DNA from: Amaurobius ferox
Lineage: Eukaryota > Arthropoda > Arachnida > Araneae > Amaurobiidae
Reading direction: 5' to 3'
Assembly: GCA_951213105.1 (NCBI GenBank)
Contig: OX578152.1
Span: 75,944,680-76,008,679 of the forward strand
DNA length: 64,000 bases
Shown here: piece after piece, positions 12,701 to 24,700 of the stretch
Layout of the letters: each line of letters starts with the position of its first letter
Numbering within the stretch: position 1 is the first letter of the stretch
Notes under the pieces: model-generated
What the model was told of the DNA's origin: nothing
Database searches by the model: none
Seen by the model: only the letters and a program-made list of their open reading frames with translations
Made by a program: the position numbers and the translations under genes

Positions 12701-15700
12701 GAAATTATTGATTACTTTTTATTTAATGAATTAGAAAGTTCAACTTTAGTTACCTGAAATTCAGTAAGTTTACTAGTTTTAATACCAATTAATTCAGTAG
12801 CATGAAATTTTCTATGAAAATAGAGCCTCTGCATGTATAAAGAGCAGACTTGGGAAAGTTACTACTAATAAATATTAACAAAATTAAAAGTTATTCCCCA
12901 GGAAAGTAACTAATTAAGTTGAACATTGTAGAACACAAAAAATAGCAGATTAAAATCAAATTATTCAGAAAAAGAACACAAATTAAATTGAAACATTACT
13001 TTTGCAATTCAGATTTCAAATTAAGTTTTATAGCACAATAGTTTTTGACCAATTATAACACAAAACAAATTAATGTTGAACAAAAACTTCAAACAAATTT
13101 ATTAAATTTCAGCAACAACTGCATTTCTAATTGCTTATCTATCATTCAGTCAATTTTCAGGCCAGGTGATGACATCATATCCCAGAATCAGAAAGTAAAA
13201 CACAGACAGGAAAAACAAATAAAAAATAACTTTTTAATTTAACTGAAATTTTGTTACTTTTCAGAAAAAAAATAAGTTATGAATTAAATTAGAAGTTAAC
13301 AAAATAAAAGTAATAAATTACATTAAATTAACATAAGTAACTTCTTAAATTTACTTTTTTAATGTCATTATTCATATGCCTGATAAAAAATACACTTGTA
13401 CTATGTTTTAGTCACTATTTTTCCTTACAAGTTGAAAAAAAAAAGTTGCAATTTTAACAGCAAACTGACAAATTAACTGTTCTTGTAAACCATGGTGCTT
13501 CGAAGCAGGGACATGGGGGAGGGGATAGGATGGAAAAATTTTCTCTCTTGCTACTTGTACAGTTCAGAGCTCATTAAACACATTTTATGGAATAAACATA
13601 ATAGTTTTTAACACAAAATTGAGAATCTGTGAAAAATACAAAGTTAAAATGTAGAGAGGATGTGGTTAATTAATGCTGAGAGTAACTGTTTCTAGTAGAT
13701 GATTTCTGACTGGACAATTACAATTAATAAATCTTTACAAATGTGCATGAAATATAACAAATAAATTACTTTCTCCAAATTCATCAGGACAAAGACTCTT
13801 CTCTGCAACTGGATCAAAATATTTTGTCATCAATACAAGACTGTTAGCACCTAAAACATTCAAAATGGATATTCAATTTACAATATGAAACAGTGTAATT
13901 AAATTGTATAACAACATGCATATCTATGCCATACGCACCTGTTAGCAGGACAAGAAACTCTTTATTCGGACTCCATGCAAATCCTTCTAATCCAGAATCA
14001 ACAGTGCCCACATTGGATACCTACATGATAAAAATCTCATAACTTTGTAAAATTTAAAACACAGTTTCATCATTTAAAAGAGCAGAAAATAAAATTTACT
14101 TTGCATTTTAAAACAATTAACTGTTTCTTACCAGGGAAGTAAAAAAAAGGGTTATTTTTAGGAAAATATAGGAAATATTTTTATCATGTAAAATAAGAGT
14201 ACTCAAAGATTTTAACATCAGATAAAAAAAAATTATGTTTCTGCAGGTCAGAACAAATAGTTTGGAGTAAAAGTATCATCCACCAAATTCGTGCAATGTT
14301 TTTCTAAATCTTTATATCAGCCAAATACAATTTTAAAATAAGCCAGATTTGCCTAGGGTTTATTGTTTAAACATCCTTAATATAGGACATAAATCACTTT
14401 AACATTTATTATATTAAACTATTAAATTAAAGACAACCAACATAGGTTTTAATAAGTCACTTAATAAAACTCCTTTCCTTGACGTACACAAATTTACAAA
14501 GTGCTTTCGGGCATCACCATGCCCTTCATTAGTGGCGAAATGAAAAATACAGTTCCAACAAATGCATACATATAGGCCAAATCGGCAGGCAAAAATGACA
14601 TATTATCCATTTACGTTTTTACAATATTTACATTATTTTATTTTATAAAAAAGGCATTTAAGATTTAAATAATTATTAAATAAAAATTACAATAAAGAAG
14701 AAGGTTCATGACCGAAATGTATGTCGCTGAAACACAAATTACATCAAAAGTTAAATTCACCAAAATTTATGTAAAGGTTTGACAGGCATGGAGTCGAGAA
14801 CAAGTCGCCATGCATAACTCATTTATTATGTTAGTTTAATTACTGACAAAGTATAGCAAAATTTCTCTTGGCACACAAAGAGCCATTTTTTGTGCATCCT
14901 TAATACAGGACATATATGACTACTTTAAAATTCAGTACTATATTAGTTTAAGTACTGATAATGCATTATAAAATTTCTCTTAGTACACTTCTAAATGTTT
15001 TTCAATTACCCTTTGACTGTCCTACACATGGTACAACATACTGCGTATGTCATTTGGAATAGAAATGACAAATGAAGGACTGGAGTTGAAACAGATTAAA
15101 CAAAAAATAAAGGACTACAGTTGAAATAAATTAAACAAAAAATGAAGGAATGAAGTTAAAACTGATTAAAATTTCCAAGGGAACATAAATTAATGAAACT
15201 AAGAAAAAGTAGGTACAAATGAGGAAAACTATGAATCTGGATGGAAAAACTCGTTAACGTACCGAGCAGTAGCATAGCATGAGATTTTTAGCCAGGGAGG
15301 CTGTATGATTGGCATTTTAAATTGAAAAAGGTTTTGATATATTTGCAAGTGAGATTCATATTGGAATTTTCTCTTTCAATAAGTTTTATTTCCTTGATGA
15401 GTAAAATAAAATATTTTCACATATTGGAATTGGTTTCAGGAGGAGATTCATATTATTGGAGATTCATATTGGAATTTTCTCTTTCAATAAGTTTTATTTC
15501 CTTGATGAGTAAAATAAAATATTTTCACATAAAAATGCAGAGTGCATGAAATGCATGAGATTTTAACCTATGAGACATATTACCTATGTAAGATGAACAC
15601 ATGCAAGATATAACAAAAAGAATTTCATTTTGGAATATTTAATCAAAAATTGATATCATGTCTGAATTCAACAAATAAAATTAAGGACAAAACGTCTTTA

Positions 15701-18700
15701 AGCGAAAAGCCATTTATTAAAACATCTTAAAAGACATACAAAGTATTTTAAATCCGCCAGAGTGCTTTAAAATACTTATATTTTTATGCAAATTTGCTGT
15801 ATATCTGGTCTCTATATATAAACATTCTATGTTTTACCATTCATATAGCCACTGATGAAGGGTGTATTAACGCACAAAAGCGATCTGGCGGTTTTAAAAT
15901 ACTTTGTACGTCTTTTAAGATGTTTTAATAAATGACTTTTCGTTTAAAGATGTTTTGTCCTTAATTTTATTTGGAATATTTAATTAAGTTTTCTTAAACA
16001 ATTTTTATGTAATAAATTTTAAAAACATCAAATATTTACCAAATAAAAATCTATCGATATGAAAAATTAAAAAATGTTGCTACTTATGTCAGTATCAGAG
16101 TTGGATACTAGAATACCAGAGGAGTAGGAGTTGAAGATTTGATATAGTACAGACTCCACAGCCGTAATTACTCTTGTATAAAGAAAATAATATTGTTTTC
16201 CTGTAAATTTTTAATGTGAGATTTTGACAAATAAGCACATTTAATACCTCCTGAAACCATTTCAAACACTTTTGGAAAGAAGTCTGTCTCTGTCTGTGCA
16301 TGTGTGTCTGAGAATTGTGAACACAGTAGCTCAAGAATAAATGTTATCGAACTTTATGAGTACATACATTATGTGAAAAACTAGATCAAATTTTTAGTAA
16401 TTTCAATGATAAGAATTGGAATTATTCAATATGTAAGAATGTTTCGTAGCATAATTTCTTATAGAAAGCAATGATAATTACTGAGACAATGATGGTAATA
16501 TACAGCATATGGTGGAAATTGTATGGATGCTAATGTTTTAAAACAAGTCAATATTAATACATATAAGCCACATGCATCCATCACTATGACTAAGCTTCAG
16601 TCAAGTTAAAAAAAGAAATTTTTGAAATAGAGAAATTTTAAGGGAATAACTTGCGTATAAAATAGCTGATATAAAAAAGCTTTAACTTAATTAAACAGCA
16701 TTTACTTCTTTAAATAGCATTTAACTTTTAAACTTCATTCATAAACTGAAATTAAAAAGGGAACACTCAAAACATTTCTTACTTCTCGACTATAAAGGTC
16801 ATAGGAAAATATATCTCCAGATGATGAAGCAATAAATAATTTATCTGTTCCATGTAAATACTCAATTCCAATCACAGAATGAATCTTCTCCACTTCGGAC
16901 TCCAGTTCCGCACATTCAGTAAGCTAAAAAAATAAAATAAAATAAATTAATGTTTCCAAAATTTGAAACATGGAGACGTTAAATAAGAATATACATTCAC
17001 ACAGTATGGTAATGCTTAGGGCATATAGCAGCTTCATATTAACTCTCCCACCATGGACATCATAGAAATTGCATTATCATTCAGTAAAATTCAGCCCACA
17101 CAATTACTGCATTGCAGTTAACTGTCAAATCAATTTGCCTCACTCAGAGGCACTATTTTCGCTTTATGTGTATTACAATTAAGCAATAAACATAACAGCA
17201 ATATATCTTAAATTAGTTTCATAAATAAGTAAGACAAGTTCATCAAGAGAAGCATTGTGATGTTTACAAATAATATATTGTTTAAGTAGAGTTCATACCC
17301 GCCAGAGAAGAAATTTTTATGGTCCAAAAAGACCACCTAGGTCAGTATATGGTGGTTGAAAAAGTAAACATGGTACACAAAATGCTGACATGCCTTTGTT
17401 TGCCTTACGAAAAAAGGAATCTGGCAAATTGCATCAATGCTTTTGATTACTGATCATTTATATTAGGAGATGCATATGTGCAATTTGAAAGATTTGTGCT
17501 CAAAAGAATGTGCATTGTATTTCGTGACAAATCGATTATCCACGTTTGTAATGGTGATGATTAGTTACAATTTGGCAACAACTGCCACTGTGTTACCATG
17601 ATGGAATGGATCCTATATATAAATTAAAACTGGGGCTGTTCTGATTAATCAAGCCAATTAAGCCTTAGTCAAGATAAAAAACTTAGGTCGAGTAATTTAA
17701 TCAATTATTTTGATTGATCTTTTTAGTCCAATTATGTCTATTACAGAATATTCCCACAATATTTAAAAATAACTTGTACAAAATTAAAAGTATTTTTTTT
17801 TTAATAAAGTGATGAAAAAAAGACAGAAAAGCAATGTTACTAATGAAGTATTTATTTTTGCAGCAAAATAAAATTGAGATTAATCTTCTATAACCAAGTT
17901 TCTAAGTTTTTCTTTTTGTTCTACTATGTGCATATTGGTATGCCTATAAGAAGGTAAGCACAACATGAACAAAATCATTATGCAAGAAACTAAAACTAGA
18001 TAATGCTATTGCTTATATAAAAATAATGGTCTATAAAGAGAAAAATGATATTTTGAACATTATTATTATTCTTGATAACAGTATTTATTAACATCAATCT
18101 GCTAAAATATAATTAAAACATAGCATTGAGACATTGAAAAAAAAAAAAATATATATATATATAAAATTAATAACTTGAATAAAATCCTCAAGTAAGACAA
18201 AAGTTTATGAAATACATGAAAATTGAATAATCTAGAAAGAACAATCCCTAGCCCCAAGCTAGATAGATACCTGGATTCCCTACATTACGACTGCTGCTCA
18301 AACAGATTAACACCAATCTTACAAATAAAAAATATTCTAATGTCTTGATGTAGTTACAGCTTACAGGGGTTGTTCGGTATATTTGACATATTTCACCAAT
18401 CCATTTGCTAAATGCAACTTTTAATGCAATTTTGCTAAATGCACAATCTTCAATCAACAAAATTTTAAATAATTAAAAATTTCTCATACCTACTAACACT
18501 GTTGAATAAAAAAACTAGTTGATTTTGAAATTGTAGATTTTCACATGTCTTCTTGTAAAGAAACATTGAATTATAACAGTGTTAATGCATATCATAAATG
18601 CTAAGTTATAAAAAAAAGTAGGGAAGTTTTACCTTTTTACTTTTAAAATGACTGTATAATTTGACAAACATTTTGTGATTTTTTTTTTTTTGTACAGTTA

Positions 18701-21700
18701 TATATATACATATAGGGTGTTCAGTGCTATTGGTGCCCAATGGCAATTTCCTCAACCGTTAGTCACAGGGATATACTTCCAATTGCAAAAATATTTTAAA
18801 TTTTAAAATCTATTATCTTAGAAACAGTTTAAATCAATAAATGCACTTCTGAAAGAAATACGAAATATAAATTTTTATACAGTCCACCGGTCTTACCAAT
18901 TATATTTAGGAAAATCATCCTCATACAATTTTATGCAAAATAAAAATAAAAATCATCATCTTTTTACGACCAAAATTGACCAACTTATAGCTGTTTAAAG
19001 TTGGAGCACTTTTTGTGCTGAGAAATGGTCAATACGGTCCCTGATTGGTTGGTTGCCTGGAGAAATAATCAATAAGGTCTCTAATTGGTTGGTTGACTGA
19101 AACGGGACATTTTTATGCGTGGAAAAGCGACTTAAGTCATAAAGTTTAATGCTTCATAACTCGGTGAATTTTGGTCATAAAAGGAAGATTATTATTTTGC
19201 ATTAAATTGTATGAGGATGATTTTCCTAAATATAATTGGTAGGACCGGGGGACCATATAAAAATTCATATTTCGTATTTCTTTCAGAAATTTATTTATTG
19301 ATTTAAACTGTTTCTAAGATAATAGATTTTAAAATTTAAAACATTTTTGCAATTGGAAGTATATCTCTGTAACTAACAGTTGAGGAAATAGCCATTGGGC
19401 ACCGATAGCACTGGACACCCTGTATATATAAATGAACTTTCCTATAACAGTAGTTATTATATAACTTAACTTTCAGATTTTTAGTTTACACAGACAGATG
19501 GAAAAAAAAAATATTGGAACATTATATAATCACAATTTTATAACAGAAATAATTTCAAGGTATCCCCTTTGCTGAAAATTGAAAGAATTTTTTTAATAAT
19601 AAACCAAATAAAGCTTTATAATTAATTAATATATGAAAATATGCTAGTTTAGTTGATTTTATGTACAATAATTATTGGAAGGTGATAAATAGAAATAGAT
19701 ACTTGTGTACTTTCGTCAACACATGAGAATACATACTGAATCGCACAGTAGCACTATTTAAGCAAAAATAATTTTTAATTTAACCGTAGTACTTTAGCAC
19801 TATATAAAAAAAAAAAAATCTGATATGGACAGCACATGAATTTCCTTATATAATGCAATGAATTTACTTCTTTCGCAGTGAAAAAATTATGTATACAATC
19901 TGCGGTACTATGTTTTCAACGTTGAATTGTACATTTGTTGCTTTTCCGGATGACATGTAAAACTCATTTCGAAGTACCTACCCAATTAACTTATATTTCA
20001 AGCAACTCTAAATTCATCCTCAATAAGCAATATAGTTCATATATTAAAATTTCATTAAAATATATATTAAAATTACATTGCCTTAGCACCATTTCTATAA
20101 TTTTGATGAAATTTTCATCAATCAGGGGCAAAATATCGCCAAGTTGGCAACATTTTACTAGATTATTTACTAAATTCGCCAAATGTATCACCAAGTATTA
20201 TAAACACAAACGGAGAGAGGAGCATTTTTTATATACTTGATGGTATGCTCGTTATATGATTTAATTCACAATTTGCAAAACATTAGCTCCCATTTAGTAT
20301 CAATTTTATCAATTTGGCGACATTTTTAGTCAAATTAGAGGCATTTGAAAAGTCGCCAAGTTGGCAACATCACGTCAAATTTTTTGCCATGCATTACAGA
20401 CAAACAGATGGGAAAATGGGTTATTCTCACAGCAAATTCTTATGTTCTTTCCAAGATATTGAATTTTCATCAATTAGTCATAATTTTCGTAGAAAAGCCA
20501 GTTTTCCTTTCTTAAAACATTCTAAAAATTTGTCAACACTCTTTGAGGCATACAAAACAAGTTCACAAACTTTAATTCATGCCAAACTATTCCCAAAGAT
20601 CCAAAATTGCTTCAAAATGAAATTTCTTAAACATTTTTAGTTCCAGGTTCTAACATTTTAAAAACTATCTAATTCATTCCCATGTGTGAAAATACAAATA
20701 AAATGACTACTTATGTGAAAAAAATTAAAAAAAAAATTTTAATTTTTGGTGGGCCAGTTAAAAATGATGATCATTTTTGTAGCACAGTCAGTTTTTTCCT
20801 CAGAGAATACACAAAAAATTGTCAGCATTTTATAAGACATTCAAAAACTGGGTTCCCATGAATAGGAATAATACATGTGGAGATCCTTTACATTACACTT
20901 TATGAGAGCAACACTCAGAGTACATTTGATTCATGCCATCACACAACGTATTCTACTAAAATTATACTGGAATATGTTTAATCGCTTAACTCTCATAGCC
21001 ATATCTGAGCGAAGTGGTTAGGCTACCTGCAAGTGCGGTTGCGGAAACGATGTAATTTGGCTGCCGTCAAGTGCGGACACGCATTGAGCTACCTGCAAGC
21101 GGGCTACCGTCAAATTAACTGGATAGTTGTTGTCTTACGGCGGAAGGTAACAAATTATATTTCGTTTACTAACGTTAGACGACAGTGTTATTTAAATTGT
21201 AATTCTTCAAATATATTTAAAAATAAATTACCGATAAAAGAGTCGAATTTTACGGTTTCTAGCTCCTACAAATGTATATATAGCATTAAAATAGAGCTTG
21301 AAGAATGGAGCAATTCCTTTTTTCCACTTCTATTTTTCTGAAAATAAAATATAATAATCTTTCCAAACTTTTTAAGGAACTTGACAAGAAGTATTTGATG
21401 ATAAAATTGTCTAATTAATAGACCCGAGCTGGAGCCCCCCCCTCCCAGTGTGCAGGGGAACTCGGCCCGGACAGGAAAAATTAGGTACAAAAATGAAGGG
21501 AAGGGCCCCTTTCCCTCCTCGCTTTCCACGGGCCTGCATGTGTGTGCTTTATTTTGAAGAAAAAAAATATGAGAAAGATACAAGTGACATTTTACTCCTT
21601 CTCAGAAAAAAGCTGTAAAGTTGTTAAGGAAGAATATAAAATATTTGCGCAATTATGCTTAACTTATCTTTCAGCAAATTTTCTCTTCCATTTCATAATA

Positions 21701-24700
21701 TTCAACCATTCAATTACAAGCAGCTATTTTTTTTAATATTATATATAATAATATATTCTTAAAAAAGATTTAATTATAAACCGATTTTTCATTTTTTATG
21801 TATATAATAAACTGAGTAAATTATGTTTTTTTTTGTTATTAATTTTATTTTTTTCATAAGTGGTAAAAAGATTTCCCATCAGTAAGTATTTAAAACGAAT
21901 TCTAATACAATATTTAATAATATATTTTTCAAAAGCATTTTTAAATTTGTTCTTATAATTTAATAATTTACTCTTATTTATTATATTTAATAATTTACGT
22001 TTTAAGGATTTTAAATTATTTTTTCCTGCTATTCCTTTTGTCGTTGTTGAGACCCAGACCGTCCGACCTACCAGAAAGGTGTAAGGCAACTGTTTGGACG
22101 GCCGGGAAGTGCCACCTAATTTAGACCGGAACCCCGTGGGGGAGGCATCCACAGGGACCGTACCCTCCTTCCCCTACCACCAACCTCTCGGAAGGACTTA
22201 CGGACCCACATGTTTAAAGTGATCGTACTCCGCGTGAACAGTTTTAAATTTATCATTAAAAAAATCCTATTATAGATAAAAAATAATTATTTTATAACTT
22301 TTCTTTATCAAGAAAGAAAATATTTAAAAATAAAAAATTAAAAATATACTATTTTTAGATCTCAGCAATGCATATATAATATCAAAATAGATCTTGGAAA
22401 ATGGAATTTTTTCCACCTATATACATATAGAAGGAGGGAATTGGGGGAGGGGGCTTTGATTTTATTGAAATTATTTTCATTATTACATGTTAGCTGGAAT
22501 AATATGTCCAATGACTTTTTAAAGTATTTATTCTTATATTACAGCTACAGTTAAACATATATTACACAACATAGCTATAAAAAGAGGTTTGAATTTAAAA
22601 ATATATAAAAATTTCTTATACTTGTATATTGTAATCAGCCGACCTAATCGGAATATAACGCTACTTTTCACCGGAAGACAACCGTCCGACTAATTTGACA
22701 GAAGTCCATTTGCAGGTTTCCTACTACAACTCCATCCGCAACCGCACATGCAGGCAGCCTAACCACAGCCATATCTGAGCAAGTATCTGAAATTCATTAA
22801 TCCTTAAGCTGCTTTTCCTAGCCTTTAACCCTTTCGGGACGGCGGCATTCCGAAACTACCGTGGCCCAAAGGACGAAGCGCTTCGTTTCCGAAATGTGCG
22901 TAAAAGATGGCTACTTTTTTGCGCTAAGCCTTACTCTCGAAAAAAATTCACTAAAAATCACCCGTTCAACACAGCATTCTACTTTTTTCAGGAAGAAAGG
23001 AAATACTTATTTTCTATTTGATGTATATTTTTTATTCAAATTTTCTTTTATCAAAATATTAAAAATTTTAGTGTATATATGTTTTAGGTACAGATGGATA
23101 ATTCTTTGGCATGTCCTTCCGATTTTTTAAAACAGTACCACATATATGCGTATTCTTAGACAACAAATATTTTGCAAGTACAGAAGAGGTAAAAAATTTA
23201 TCCAAATACAAAGTATATCCTTTTCCTGAAAGTTCACTTAGAAGTGTTTTCACAACGCGTTCTCCATACCCACCATCAGAGTTTGATAATCCCGTGTCCT
23301 TTCCAGTATACACAAGGAAATTCCATTTATGGCCTCATTCCGATTCTGACGATTTATATATTTTTATTCCATATCTGGACCTTTTCGATGGGATATATTA
23401 ACGAAATCCCAGCCTTCCTTTCCATGAGAACATAAATAACCTAATCATTTCATTGCTGCACATTCCTTTACCCCCCCCGCCCCCCTCCCCCACCCACTCA
23501 AAAAAAAACCTCTCTTATATTCCTCTAATTCAACAACCAAATCAATAAAAGACAAAATCAGAACGAAACCCGGAACTCAATTATAAAATTGTTGATGCTA
23601 CGAGAAGTGCTATGTTTACTTTACAGAACCATGTGTTTCACCGCTCCAAATGGAGAAATAATTCATTGGATTCTCCTTGTGCCAAGGTCAAACATCTACA
23701 AAATACATTTAAGTTGCTTCCACGGGCATTTAGCGCCATCTAGGAGACAAATACATTCAAACTAAAATGTTCCACATAGAAACACCCATACGTGCCAGTC
23801 GTCCTTTAGGGTAAAATTTCCTCCGGCCCGCGGGAGTGCCGTTCGTCCTTGAATGCAACTTCACAGCTGGCGCGTGGGCGTGCCACTTGTCGGGAAAGGG
23901 TTAAACATCTGTCCAATTATGCATTTTTTTATAAACACCAGGTGCCATAAAACACTTTGCATAAAGACTAAAATTGACAAAACAAGACTGCACTGAAATC
24001 TGCAAATTAACCGTTATTAAGAATATGTGCTTTAACCTGTCTCTTTCCAATCTTTTGAAGGGAAAAAAATCACACAAAAAAAGTCACTTTTCCATCTTTT
24101 GACAGGCACTTTTGTTTACTTTTCAGGATCTCTTAGGAAAGATAATTACTTTTAAGGGTGCATAAAAAAGAAAAACCAAAGACTGCTGTAGTAGTAAGAG
24201 CAAGTGACTGCCTCAGTTATACAATAAAATAGGGTACCTTTCATAGTATATGAAAAGGATCAAATTCAGAGTACAGTTAGACATTTTCAGATTTCACTCT
24301 ATGTGCCCTGTCAGGTTATCTTATTACATCTCTACCTACATTGAAAAAATCCTTCGGCACGGCAGTACAATACATTAAGTAATACTTAAATCAATTTTGA
24401 CTTATTTATCTTAATGAAAAACATATTTCTGAAAATTATATTTAGAAGGATCTTTAACACAATAACTTTCAGTTTAATAAAGTTTTAATTTTTTAACTCT
24501 AACAAAAAATTATTTCCATTATAATTCCTACATTTAAATATAAAACATGTTGCATAAGCAAAAACATATAAGCATTATCCTTTTCAAACAAGCATGTCAC
24601 ATATTTATAATGGAACTATAATTTTATTAAATAATATTGCTCTACCATTCCCACATGCACCGCTTATTTTTGTTTTAAATTTTATCAGAACATAAATGAT

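Larger units (their letters stand above)
14021..16782. other. ELP1 intron 2 (2.8 kb)
   Basis: Holds the hammerhead-like segment at 14503-14532, short tandem repeats at 15063-15170 and 15351-15531, the palindromic element at 15673-15972 and a GAGTC-family repeat at about 15973-16150. No coding sequence seen. Confidence 0.5.

Noticed and set aside
19935..20640. Two plus-strand frames of about 100 codons
   Set aside because: They overlap decayed HINE-like repeat sequence and have no recognisable domains.
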